NCBI GenBank assembly: GCA_019448385.1
Contig: JAGTXO010000034.1
Coordinates: 62,001 to 126,000 of the forward strand
Source of the DNA: Diacronema lutheri
Taxonomy: Eukaryota; Haptophyta; Pavlovophyceae; Pavlovales; Pavlovaceae
Direction of reading: 5' to 3'
Length of the DNA: 64,000 bases
Shown here: in pieces, positions 29,401-38,998 of the stretch
How the letters are laid out: each line of letters begins with the position of its first letter
Position numbering within the stretch: position 1 is the stretch's first letter
Notes under the pieces: generated by a model
Told to the model about the DNA's origin: nothing
What the model saw: only the letters and a program-made list of their open reading frames with translations
Databases searched by the model: none
Position numbers and translations under genes: made by a program

Positions 29401-30302
29401 TCGTGAGGCCGCTGAAGCTTGGCAAAGTCGTGAGGGTCGTCATGCCGCCAATGATCAAAGTTTCCGGCCTGGTACTGAGCTGAGGAAGAGCTTGCATCAT
29501 CGGGTTGTTTTGAATGGTAAGTTTTTTGAGCGATGAGAAGGCGCTCATGCTGGGGAGGGAAAGCAAGTTGTCGTTGGCAGAGACAAAGCTGAAAGAATTT
29601 TGGGCGAGGGGAATCAGGGAAAGAGCGGTCAGGGTCCGCAGGGTCCGCTGAGGTCAGGGGCGAGGCGTGCTGGGCGGCGCTTACACTGTATGCACGTTTG
29701 TGAGGCTGCCAAAGCCAGAAATGCTTGTGAGGTCATGGTTTGTTGTAATAGACCTGGATTTTTCACGGCACGCAGGCAGCGTGAGAAGCGCATATGCACA
29801 GCGGTCGATCTCGCGCTCCACACTGCCTGATGCAGCGGCACCTGGCGAGCACGTGCTGAGACACGCGCCAGATGTACCCTCCCCACCGAACGTCGCACGG
29901 AGCGCGGCAGGGCGCTGAGCGGTACGTTGCGCAGCACGCACAAATTTGTCATCATGGTGAGGCTGCCCAGGTCTCCGATTGTCACGAGGGTTGGACAAGA
30001 AGCGATGTTCCTACGCACGTTTGTGGGTTGGGCGTCGCGCATGCGTCTGCGTGCGTGTGGCTTCATGCGGCGCGCTTGGTGTGTACGCATGGGAGGATGA
30101 GGGATCACGGAGCGTGCATAAACAGCGGTGCGCACGTACAAGGTCCTTAGGCCCGCCAGGTTACCCAAAGCAGATCCGACCTCGATGCTTGTTGCACCGT
30201 TCGTGACTGTGCTGAGCAACGCGCATAAGCAAATTGGACGCCGCCCCCGCGCGCGCGGGGGGGGGGGGGGGGGGGGGGGGGGGTGGGTGAAGAGGGGTGG
30301 GT

Positions 30303-30339
<37 letters not shown>

Positions 30340-30851
30340 GCGGAGAGAATGTTAGCGGGCAAGTGGTGTACGCGTAAGCCACAGAGGCGCTCACCAAAAA
30401 TCTTGGTTAGAACACTCGCTCGTGAGGGTGGTTACAAAGGCGGCGCCAGGTGCCATGCGTGCACACATTGTGAGCGCAACCATCATGCCGCAGTTGCAGC
30501 TCCTGCGCCGCGCGGCCGCTGCGTGCCGTGTACGCCCAAAGCCGGCCGAGGCGCATGCCACGACGTGCGGTGGAGGCGATGAGATGGGCGACGAGGGGAG
30601 CGCGCAGGGCAGGGCGCATGCGCGCGGCGCATGGTGCTCAGACCGTTGCGGCGAACGCTGTTTGCTCCCGCGTCCCTCTGCTTGGCAAGCGCCCAGCCCC
30701 ACACGACGCCGAGCAGCACGACCGCGTATGTGCACGCAAGCGCACACAGCGCGATAGTGGAGACCGCCAAGCGCAGCGGCGCTCCACCGCCCTCGATGGC
30801 ACAACGATTGAGCGCGCAGGGCTTGCACGTGCAGCACGTGGATGAATGCAT
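26464..30851 (-). CDS. LRR (receptor-L-like) membrane protein with Pro/Ser linker, about nine exons
   Basis: Probable cell-surface protein. It starts at ATG 30851 with a signal anchor (LRLAVSTIALCALACTYAVV LLGVVWGWALA). Exon 1 has an unresolved donor; exon 2 is ~30530-30395. Then follow 30211-30140, 30010-29942, 29753-29685, 29588-29388, 29265-29197, 29063-28992 and 28885-26464. All seven later introns are phase 2 and most exons are 69 or 72 nt, one leucine-rich repeat each (e.g. LTVTSNPMLSTIPSVSGLNA, LSITTNHDLTSISGFGSLTN). The last exon encodes a SPPP-repeat linker, a ~120-residue juxtamembrane region, one TM helix (SAIVGGVLGGFFGVVLLVSL ALGIV), CCRRR and a short tail. Odd point: the linker frame contains one TAA (27583-27585), where the repeat expects Pro-Ser; it may be a sequencing or assembly fault, or the allele is truncated. 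The ligand is unknown. Confidence 0.7.
27030..28765. repeat. 12-bp GC minisatellite coding the Pro/Ser linker
   Basis: About 140 copies of ggcggcgggctg and close variants (gggctt, gggcta, ggtggg). On the minus strand it reads (PPPS)n within the LRR protein; on the plus strand it reads (GGLG)n without a stop. Variants are scattered, and a few units carry an extra GGC. Confidence 0.92.
30256..30340. repeat. Paired G homopolymers in an LRR-gene intron
   Basis: Two G runs (about 25 and 28 nt) split by ggtgggtgaagaggggtggg. On the sense (minus) strand they form a C-rich tract 45-130 nt before the acceptor at 30212. Confidence 0.88.
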
Positions 30852-30879
30852 GGTTGCCAGACCTGCTGCATGCGTGCCC

Positions 30880-31831
30880 ACAAGGCGGGAGAGGCGGCAG
30901 GCAGCGCGCAAACAAGTAGGGATAGAACGCAAACAAGTAGGGATAGACGAGGTGAACGCGCGCCGGCCACATCATGGGGTGACGCCGCGGCGGCGGCCGC
31001 ACCGGGATCGAGCGCATGCCACCCAGTGACAACAATCGTCGCGGCCAGCTCGACGGGCTCACCGTCCAGCGTGCGCTCGCCGTGCGCGCGCATTTGCTTG
31101 CGCACAACTTTGAGCTCGTCCGTGCCACCGTCGCCCGACATGGCGACCGCCGTGCAGCGGGGCTCGGCGTCAAGCGCGGCTGCGCACGAGGAGGTAACAT
31201 CGCAATCTGCGCAATCGACCTGTGGCGAGCGACGACGCGACGCCGCCACGATGGCTGCTTGTGGCGAGCGCGATGAGCGGCCGAACGGCCGGCACGGGCG
31301 GGCGCCGGACGGCGGACTGGCCGGGCACGAGCGGGCACCGGACGGCGGACTGAGCGAAGCGGCCTCGTCGTGCACTTCATGCAACGCGCTGTGAGGAGAC
31401 TCGATGCGCGCGTCACGCTCACCCTTGCAGCTCGACAAGCCCTTGGTCTTAAGAGAATGGGACACGTGCGCAGCGCCGTGCGAGGCCGAACTAGCGAACG
31501 TGCCAAGGACGCCGTACACACTCTCGCCGACGTCGTGCCCTCCCACCTTGCCCTCGACCGTGAGCCGGCGGCGCGAAAGCTGGGCGAAGCAAGCCTTGAG
31601 CGCGCGTGTGGCAGGCGTCATCCACGACCGTGGGGCCGACGTAGGAAGTCGCGACGCGGCGCGCGGTCGCGGCGCGCGGCGCCCCGATTCCACACCGGCT
31701 AGCAGCCGCGACGACAGCGTGGTTGGTGGGGGCCAGGGCGATGAACATGGCAGCGGCGAAGGCGAGTGCGCGTACGAGGCGGATAGCGCGCCCACGAGAA
31801 GCGCGAAGGCCCATGGCGCCAAGCGCGGCAT
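30880..31831 (-). CDS. Secreted-protein-like reading frame, 3' end unresolved
   Basis: The minus-strand frame opens with ATG 31831 and a good signal peptide (MPRLAPWAFALLVGALSASYA). It then shows protein with strong coding bias: LTVEGKVGGHDVGESVYGVL, SHSLKTKGLSSCKGERDARI, PQVDCADCDVTSSCAAALDA, DELKVVRKQMRAHGERTLDG, and a hydrophobic stretch near 30930-30900 (RLSLLVCVLSLLVCALPAA) built partly on an 18-bp direct repeat. The frame stays open to 30638, overlapping the first exon of the LRR gene on the same strand, so an unseen splice or earlier end is likely. It could be a separate small extracellular protein or an upstream exon of the LRR gene. No family was recognised. Several Cys pairs suit the secretory route. 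Confidence 0.45.
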
Positions 31832-31839
31832 GTCGTCGA

Positions 31840-32275
31840 GCGTGCGCCTTTGTTGGCTGGAAACGGGCGCGCGGTGGGGCGCGAAGACGAGGCGCAGCGC
31901 GTCGGCGCAGCGCATGCGCCGGCGCGGCGCGCGCTGAGCGAGTGACGCGCACGGAGTCAAGGCGAGGCTGTCAGGCGAGGCTGGCGCGCGCGGAGAAGGC
32001 CGCGGGGTGATCGCGTACGCGGGCCGCGCGATGGATCGCCGCCCGCCGTACGAGATGGAACGCGCTGAATGTCAGCGCGATAAGCCGAGGCGTTGATTCA
32101 CTAGGGTTGGCAGTGGATTACCGAATATATTGGCACACGATAGCCCAACGGCTATGGGTTTAAGAGTTCCGTCAGGCCACTGTGAACAGAGTTAAGACAA
32201 GCCGCGTCTCTGACAGACGGGCACGCTTCGTTCCCAATAATTCGAGCGCGTCCGGTCACGACGGGCGTCTCGTCG
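31840..32275. other. Intergenic stretch
   Basis: First part GC-rich with an open minus frame upstream of the signal peptide (possible 5' untranslated region); from 32090 to 32270 the DNA is AT-richer and shows nothing coding. Confidence 0.4.
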
Positions 32276-32279
32276 TGTT

Positions 32280-33290
32280 GTGCTTCGAGGCGTCCAACCC
32301 GCTCTGGTTCAATCCCATGGTACGCGAGCTCGAGCTGCCGCTGAGGCGGGCAGGCGGCGTGCGCGCGTCCGGCTGCACCTGCCCAGCGACGTGCAGCGCT
32401 GCGCGCGGCGCGGCGGGTGGCGCAGCGTGCGACCAAGCTCGACCCACGCAGCCTGCGACGCATCAACGTCGAGGACGGGCTCCGTCCTCACCGTTCGCAA
32501 GGACGAGGACCGCGGTGCGTGCAGGCGCTCGGTGGCGGGCTGCGTCGCGTACTCGCCGCCGTCACCGCTGACGCGCCCGCGCAGCGCAGCCCGCGCTGGC
32601 ATGCCAAGCAATGGGAAGCGGTCACGGGCAGCAAGGTTGGCGACGTCGTGGACTGCAACGCCGGTGTCGCGCACGAGACGCGCACCGACGAATACGCGCA
32701 CCGGCGGCAGCGCGAGGTGCGGAGCAAGGAAATGACCGTGAGGCCGTCGTGCTGCGCAAGCTGGCGGCCGTGCACGGCATTGCCGTTATGGGCAACCTGC
32801 CGATGGTGCGCGCGGACCCGCACGACGAGAGGGCGCCGTTCGCCTTCTCGCCAGACGGGCTCGCCATCCTCGCCGACGGCGAGCAGCTGCAGCTCGGCAT
32901 GCACAGCCTCGGCGTAAACAGTGCGCTACGTGCAGTACCTCAAGCACGAGGACCGGATCGTCGAGCATGTCGTGACGCGCGGCGCCGGGCGCGCACGCAG
33001 GCGCACGCGCGGCGGCACGCGCAAGCGTAAGCGCGGCGCCTCCGCCGGGCTCGAGGCGGCCGCGCCCACCAGCGCGCCGGCTGCCGCGCCCGCCGCAACG
33101 CGGACGGCCGGCCGGCGCCCGCGCGCGCGGCCAACGCGCGCGCCTTCTACCGCGGCGTGGAGCTCGGAGTGCACGTGACACGTGCCATCGTCGACGCGCG
33201 CCACGCCGACCTGCCGCCGCCGACTTGCCGCAGGCCGTGTTCGTGTCGGAGGCGCGGGCGATCGTAGCGCGCTGCGCTGGTGACGGCGCG
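32280..33290 (+). mobile_element. Broken YqaJ-type exonuclease region (virus/transposon-related fossil)
   Basis: Plus-strand patches match the YqaJ family (lambda-exonuclease-like PD-(D/E)xK nucleases found in phages, large DNA viruses and many eukaryotic mobile elements). One patch near 32590-32670 has WHAKQWEAVTGSKVGDVV and one near 32740-32900 has AVVLRKLAAVHGIAVMGNLP followed by FAFSPDGLAILADG, the catalytic F-S-P-D-G element. Other coding-like patches flank them on the same strand. The copy is broken, with several breaks, and moderately old. No terminal repeats were found, so the full extent and parent element are unknown. Confidence 0.5.
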
Positions 33291-33307
33291 CTCTCGCGCC
33301 GGACGAC

Positions 33308-35077
33308 GTGCGCGACCTGAGCGACGCGCCGACGGACGCCGATCGCGCTGCGATCTGGGCGGCGGTGGGCGCGCACGAGGCGACGCGCAGCTTTGCGCTC
33401 GTCACGCGCAACGCGAGCGTGGCGGGCGCGGCGCTGCTCGTGCTGCACACGCCGGCGGGCGCGCAGGCGCGCGCGCTCGGGCTCGTGGCGATGCGCTCGC
33501 GCGCGCCGTCGTCGCGCGCGGCGCGCGACGCGCACGGGGCGCTGGTGCAGTTGATGGACGAGCTGACGGGCGCAATCGCCGCGGCGCGACGCGACGCGGC
33601 GCAGGGCGCGCCGCCGATCGAGCTCGAGCTCGAGCTCCAGCCGCAGAGCGCATGCAACGCGCGTGCGGCCGCGCTGCTCTGCCTGCAGGCCGTCGCGGAC
33701 GCGAGCGACCGTCCCGCCGCTGAGGGCGCGCTGGCCGCGCTCGACCACGCGAGCGGCATCGACTGGCACTGCCACGCCGTCCGGCAGCAGATCGAGGCGA
33801 AGCTCGCGTGGCGGCGTGCCGACGGCGCCGATGGCGCCGACGGCGCCGATGGCGCCGACGGCGTCGACGGCGCGCCCGCGCTTGCGCCTGCCGCCGCACC
33901 GCCGGCGTGTGCGCCGGCGCACGCTGCCGGCGAGGCTGCAGTCGACCAGGCGGTCGTCACGCGGGTGTGCGACACGCTGCGCGCGTGGGCGACAACTGGT
34001 ACCGCGCCCAGCACGGCGCTGCTCGAGGACGTCTGCGCCGCGTACACGGCGCGCGCACACACGCGCAAGGACGCGCGCACTGCGCTAGACCGCACGCGCG
34101 CGGCCGAGCTGCTCGCCGCAGCCGCGCGCAGCGAAGCCGACGGGGCGGATGCCGCGCGCGCGCTGCTTGGCGGTACGCCGCACCTGCTCGTCGTGCTTCC
34201 CTGCGTGCCCGTCGCCGCGCCGTCCGTCGTGTCGCCGCGCCCGGTCGGGCTGCTCGTCGCCGACCGGCCGACAGACGACTCGCGCCCGGCCGCGCTCGTG
34301 CGCTACGACTTTGCGCCTCTCGACGACGACGTGGCCGTCGCGGTCGGCGCGCATGCCGTCGCGCTGGCCGGTGCGATCAGGCCGCTGCTCGCGGCCGACG
34401 GAAAGCCGCAGCCATCGCCCGTCGTACGCTCGCAGCCGCGCGGCGGCGACGATGGCGCGCGTGCGCTCGCAACGTTCGCGTGCCTTGACGCGCTGATGAC
34501 TGCCAGCGTCGGCGCGCACGGCGTCGCGGGCGGCGCGGGCATGCTGCCCGCACTGGTCGCGCGAGGCGCCGCGGCCGCCCAGCGCGAGCGGCAGCTGCGC
34601 GCGGCCGCCGAGATGCTGGGCGGCACGGTCGCAGGGTGGCCGAACACGGGCGCGAGCGCGGCGGGCGCAAGCGTCGACGAGGAGGCGTGCACGAACAAGG
34701 TCTGGGCGATCCTCGGTGAGCGCTGCACGGCGGGCAAGAGGGGCACGTCAGTTTCGGATGAGGAGGCTGGGCTACGACGGAGAGCGCCGACACGTAGGAG
34801 CCCGAGCGAGGATAAGGCGCGCATGGTCAACGGCGAGGGCGACGACTGCGACGAGGACGGCGACCGCGACGGCGACGACTTCGAGGGCGGTGACGGCGAC
34901 GGCAAAGGCGGCGGCGACGACGACGGCGACGGCGGTGGCGGCGACGGCGGCAACGGCGGTGGTGACGACGGCGGCGGGCGCGGCGACGGCTGCGGGCGCG
35001 ATGGCGCCGCTCGCGCCCGCACCCACGCCAGCGGAGCTGCCAGCGCCAGTGCCGGCGGCGGCAGTGCGCGCGGGTAA
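33308..35077 (+). CDS. Unknown protein with acidic Gly/Asp C-terminus
   Basis: An open frame of 589 codons with strong third-position GC bias. The first ATG is at 33491, so the true N-terminus is either there or lies in the broken YqaJ region upstream, with which the frame is nearly continuous. Residue mix is Ala-rich and helical: DAHGALVQLMDELTGAIAAA, AAALLCLQAVADASDRPAAE, HASGIDWHCHAVRQQIEAKL. A short GAD tandem (33820-33860) and a Gly/Asp tail (34840-35000) are low complexity. A hydrophobic core segment (HLLVVLPCVPVAAPSVV) is not long enough to be sure of a membrane helix. I do not recognise a family; it may be the distal part of the same mobile element. Confidence 0.45.
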   Translation: MRDLSDAPTDADRAAIWAAVGAHEATRSFALVTRNASVAGAALLVLHTPAGAQARALGLVAMRSRAPSSRAARDAHGALVQLMDELTGAIAAARRDAAQGAPPIELELELQPQSACNARAAALLCLQAVADASDRPAAEGALAALDHASGIDWHCHAVRQQIEAKLAWRRADGADGADGADGADGVDGAPALAPAAAPPACAPAHAAGEAAVDQAVVTRVCDTLRAWATTGTAPSTALLEDVCAAYTARAHTRKDARTALDRTRAAELLAAAARSEADGADAARALLGGTPHLLVVLPCVPVAAPSVVSPRPVGLLVADRPTDDSRPAALVRYDFAPLDDDVAVAVGAHAVALAGAIRPLLAADGKPQPSPVVRSQPRGGDDGARALATFACLDALMTASVGAHGVAGGAGMLPALVARGAAAAQRERQLRAAAEMLGGTVAGWPNTGASAAGASVDEEACTNKVWAILGERCTAGKRGTSVSDEEAGLRRRAPTRRSPSEDKARMVNGEGDDCDEDGDRDGDDFEGGDGDGKGGGDDDGDGGGGDGGNGGGDDGGGRGDGCGRDGAARARTHASGAASASAGGGSARG

Positions 35078-35476
35078 ATGCGCGGCCGGCGTTGACGCAC
35101 GGCCGAGCCGCGCAGCGGTCGACGCTATGCGGGCTTTGCTCAGGTCGCGCGCGGCTGGCGACGCGTGCGCGGGCGGCGTGCACGGGCTCAGGTCGCGCAC
35201 GTGCACGCCGCCGCCCACGGCCAAGCGCGCCGCACCAGCCAGCCCGCTCCAACCGCCATTCGGATCACGGACGCTCGCCCCCCCCTCCCCCCCCCATCCC
35301 CCCCCCCCCCCCCCCCCCCCCCCCCGTCCCCACGGCTGGTCGGCGCTCTCATCGGCCGCTGCGGAACCACGCTCGCAAGCGCAGGGAACGCACCTGTCCT
35401 GATGCAGGTCCACCTTGGAACACTCACTATGTGCAGCTCCGGCCCGGGTGCCCATCACAGTGCTTTTTGACTGGAG
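35078..35476. other. Spacer with C-rich homopolymer block
   Basis: No convincing gene. 35279-35325 is a C-rich block with runs of 20 or more C. The plus strand keeps an open frame across 35415-35700, but that stretch is better explained by the last exon of the minus-strand gene. Confidence 0.4.
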
Positions 35477-38086
35477 TCATGACGACGCCCCTCCTCCATC
35501 CACCGCCGCACTTGCCGCACGCCCAGACGCCGTTGCGAGTGCCACGCCCGTGCTTGACGCGAACCTCGCCTCGATCTCGCCCGCAGAGAAGACGGGCCCC
35601 CCGAAGCCTTTGCCTCCGTTCGCCATCCCCTCGCACAGCAGGTCGTACCTGCAAGCAGGCGCGCGGCGCGCCGGGATCGGCGCGCGCGCAGGCGCGCTTG
35701 AGGTGTGGCAGATGTGCTACGGCGCGGCGCGAATGAGCTGCAACGCGCGGTCGGGCACAACACGTGGCGCACATACGCGGCCTTGGCGGCGAGGAAGCGC
35801 TCCGACGCCTGGCGCGCGCAAGGGAAAGGAAGAGAGGGGGGGGGGGGGGGGGGCGCACGTGCACGTGGGCGCAAGGGGCGTGCGCCTTGCCTCGCACCCT
35901 GCCGGCCGCAACCCCACGCTCGCGCGCGTGGGCGCCGCTGCCTTGATTGGCGGGTGCGAGTGGGTGCACCTTGTCGCGCTCGTCATCCGGAAGGCTCGAG
36001 ACCCTGTCCGGGTGGCAGCGCAGCGAGATGCGGTGGTACGCCTTGGTGATGACGCTCTTGGTTGCCAACTTGCGCGGCGGCAGCTCGAGTATGGCGTAGA
36101 GCACCTCGTAGCCCTCAATGCCCGTCTGCTGACGCAGGTGCGCCTCCCTGCACGCCGTGCGTGCCGCAGCGCCGCGCCGCGCCGCGTGCGCGCGCGCGGT
36201 GAGCGGACCGGGGAGGCGCGTGCCCCTCATGCCCACGTGCGCGGGGCAAGGCAGGGTGAGCGGACCGGGGAGGCGCGCGCCCCTCATGCCCACGTGCGCG
36301 GGGCAAGGCAGGGTGAGCGGACCGGGGAGGCGCGCGCCCCTCATGCCCACGTGCGCGGGGCAAGGCAGGGTGAGCGGACCGGGGAGGCGCGTGCCTCTCA
36401 TGCCCACGTGCGCGGGACAAGGCAGGGTGAGCGGACCGGGGAGGCGCGTGCCCCTCATGCCCACGTGCGCGGGGCAAGGCAGGGTGAGCGGACCGGGGAG
36501 GCGCGTGCCCCTCATGCCCACGTGCGCGGGACAAGGCAGGGTGAGCGGACCGGGGAGGCGCGTGCCCCTCATGCCCACGTGCGCGGGGCAAGGCAGGGTG
36601 AGCGGACCGGGGAGGCGCGTGCCTCTCATGCCCACGTGCGCGGGGCAAGGCAGGGTGAGCGGACCGGGGAGGCGCGTGCCTCTCATGCCCACGTGCGCGG
36701 GGCAAGGCAGGGTGAGCGGACCGGGGAGGCGCGCGCCGCGCGACGCGCAGCGTGCGCTGCGCGCGAATCGGTGCGCGCTGACCAGTCCTCCTTGCGCCTC
36801 TCCTTCTTCTTGGCGTGCGCCGCCTGCCGTTTGCGCGCGCGCTCCTCCGCAGCCTCCGCGTCGAGATGCTTCTGGAAGGCGTCGCACTCGCGCTGCGCGT
36901 GGCCGGGCTCGCCGCAGAAGCGGCACTTCTTGTCAGGGCAGTCCTTCTTCGTGTGGCCCCTCTTCTTGCAGATGTAGCAGTGCAGCGCCATGTTGACCTC
37001 CAGGTCGTTGGGCGCGTCGATGTGCACGCACCCTCCTGCAGCGATCGCCGCCTGCTCGGCGGCCTCGCGCGCGGCGGAGGCGGCGATGTCACGCTGCGCC
37101 TTGTCGAGCTGATTGGCCATGTACGCGTCGAGCGGGTCAACCTCCGCTTCTGCCGCATCGTCCGCCCGCGCCTCTGTCGCCGGCGCGGGCGCACGTGCAA
37201 CGCTGCCTGGCGGCTGACTGGCGCCAAGGGCCGCGCCCGTTGCCACGGCCGATGCGCCGGCCTCGGGCGCGGCAGGGTGCGACGACGGCGGCTGCGGCGG
37301 CAGCTGTGGTCGCACACGGAAGGCGGCGAGCTTGACGGCCTTGCCCTGCGCGCCAGCCCCGGCCAGCGCTGGCAGCGCGCACGGTGCGGCAGGCGGCTGC
37401 ACGGGTGCCAGCCGCTGAGCTGTGGAGCTGGCTGCGTCGTCAGCGCCGTCCGCGCCACGTGCGCCCGCCGCTCCTGCCAGCGGCGGCGGCTGCAACGATG
37501 GCTGCCGCAGTGCCTGCTGCCGAGCGCGGAAGGCTGCGAGCTTGTCCCCTGTGCTCTGAGGGGCAGTCGCCGAGGGACGGGGCGGCGCGGCGGCCGCGGC
37601 GGCAGCCGGCAGGAGCGCACGCGCCACGGGGCTGACGCCCACATCCGCAACATCCCGAGCGGGCTGCGACTGCGGCGGCGGCTGCGGCTGTGGCTGCGGC
37701 TGCGGCTGCGGCTGCGGTTGGACGCTCGCACGCGCCGGCGCCAAAGCGTGCGCGGCTCCCAGCGCTGCGGGCGCTGCTTTTTCGCAGGATGCGAGCGTAG
37801 CGTCGAGCACGCCTTCGGGGACGGGCCCGGCGGCATGGCGGGCGGCGGGATCATGCAAGTGGCGCGCACGCTTCGGGCTCGCATCGCGACTGCAACTGCG
37901 GCTTCGCTGCCGCCGGTGGTCTCGGCCGTGGCCGTGCTCGCGCGAGCGCGAGCGGTCGTGGCGGCCGCCGTAGCTCGACCTAGGACTGCACGAGCGCGAG
38001 CGCGAGCGCGAGGGGCTCCTACTCCGGCGCGAGTGCCTCCCTCGCTCGCCCCGCCGGTCGTCCCGACTTGCCCAACCGAGCTCCAT
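35477..38086 (-). CDS. RS-rich, double zinc-knuckle protein with C-terminal J domain
   Basis: Probable nuclear RNA-processing protein. Minus-strand exons 38086-36783, 36147-35970, 35808-35773, 35737-35721 (a 17-nt microexon) and 35648-35477 give 568 residues; phases 2, 0, 0, 2 match. Order: RS-rich N-terminus (residues ~10-70), Gln/Pro and Ala linkers, DPLDAYM at 317-323 (the motif Prp5/DDX46 helicases carry), two CCHC zinc knuckles (CYICKKRGHTKKDC 370-383, CRFCGEPGHAQREC 388-401), a basic helix, then a J domain with helix II KAYHRISLRC and HPD at 480-482. The splice across the minisatellite intron joins KED to W-EAHLRQQTGIEGY in phase, which ties the J domain to this gene. The microexon leaves a short J helix III/IV loop and is the weakest call. 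It could be two genes if that long intron is not spliced. Confidence 0.7.
36199..36738. repeat. 57-bp minisatellite inside an intron
   Basis: Nine complete 57-bp units starting at 36199, 36256, 36313, 36370, 36427, 36484, 36541, 36598 and 36655, plus a 27-bp partial at 36712. Units differ at only a few positions (gcgccc/gtgccc/gtgcct, gggg/ggga). Each unit begins gtgagcgg on the plus strand. It lies within the long intron of the zinc-knuckle/J gene. There are no unique spacers, so it is not a CRISPR array. Confidence 0.95.
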
Positions 38087-38148
38087 CGTGCCGCTTGCAC
38101 GCTCCAATCTTTCGCGCGTGTCCGTTACGGGCGTCGTCGAGTCTCGCC
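38087..38148. promoter_or_regulatory. 62-bp divergent promoter region
   Basis: Only 62 bp separate the start codons of the zinc-knuckle/J gene (38086, minus) and the MORN gene (38149, plus). Both 5' leaders and the shared control region must overlap here or in the coding parts. Confidence 0.5.
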
Positions 38149-38998
38149 ATGGCAGACGAGGAGGACGAGGAGGTGCCGCCCTACACCTACGAAGGGGAGC
38201 GCAAAGACGGGGAGGAGGTGGAGCTGAGCGTCACCGTCGAGGTGGACGAGAAACCGCGCACAAAGACGAGCACCGTGAAGCTGCTCGGCCCGCGCGAGGG
38301 CAAGGGCCGCGCAGCCTATACGAACGGCGACACGTACGAGGGCGGGTACGCGAACGGCGCGCGACACGGTGAGGGCAAGTACGTGTACAAGGCAAAGGGC
38401 TGGACGTATGAGGGCGGCTTTGCTGCTGGCCTCCGCCACGGCCTCGGCGTCATGCACTACGGCAACGGCGAGCGGTACCACGGCTTCTGGCGCGAGGGGC
38501 TCAAGTCCGGCCAGGGCACCATGTACTTCGCGAGCCGAGACATTTACACGGGCGAGTGGCTCGGTGCGCACGCTGTGCACTTGCGTGGTGGGTCGTGGCG
38601 CGCTGAGACTGCGTCGTTGCGCTCGCCGCTGCTGCCGCGCGCGCGCCGAACCGCCCACGCCCTCCGCCTGCGCCTTGCGCCACGCTCTCCCTCTACGCAT
38701 CGCGCCGCGCCGCGCAGGCGGCAAGAAGCACGGTTCCGGCGTCTACTACTTTCACGAGACGGGCGGTGAGCTTGACGGCGTGTGGGAGGCAGGCCGCTGC
38801 ATCTCCGGCTCGTGGACTGACCGCAACGGCCTCGCGTACACCGGCCGTTACGAGAACGGGCTGCCGTCGTCGGACGGCGAGTACTTGCTGCCGTCGGGCC
38901 TCAAGCTGAAGGGATACTACACGCAAGCAAAGGAGAAGGGCGGCGCCATCGCGCTGCGGTGGGTGCAGCAGGCCGTCATCGGCCCTACGGCCGCCTGA
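38149..38998 (+). CDS. MORN-repeat protein (radial-spoke-head-1-like)
   Basis: Two exons, 38149-38563 and 38718-38998 (donor GTGCGC, acceptor GCAG, phase 1), 231 residues. An acidic N-terminus (MADEEDEEVPPY) is followed by tandem MORN units of the YxGxxxxGxxHGxGxxxxxxG type: DTYEGGYANGARHGEGKYVY, WTYEGGFAAGLRHGLGVMHY, RYHGFWREGLKSGQGTMYF, IYTGEWLGGKKHGSGVYYF and weaker ones to the end. The splice falls inside a repeat (EWLG/GKKHGSG). MORN proteins of this size and make-up include RSPH1 of flagellar radial spokes and others at membranes or basal complexes; the flagellar role is an inference, supported by the TTLL-like and Sfi1-like genes nearby. Its stop is 244 bp before the next gene on the same strand. 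Confidence 0.85.

Noticed and set aside
36199-36738. CRISPR array
   Set aside because: Units are contiguous 57-mers without unique spacers, in a eukaryotic intron.
35415-36977. Plus-strand 520-codon frame
   Set aside because: It crosses exons, introns and the minisatellite of the minus-strand zinc-knuckle/J gene; its best-looking part is the complement of the last exon.
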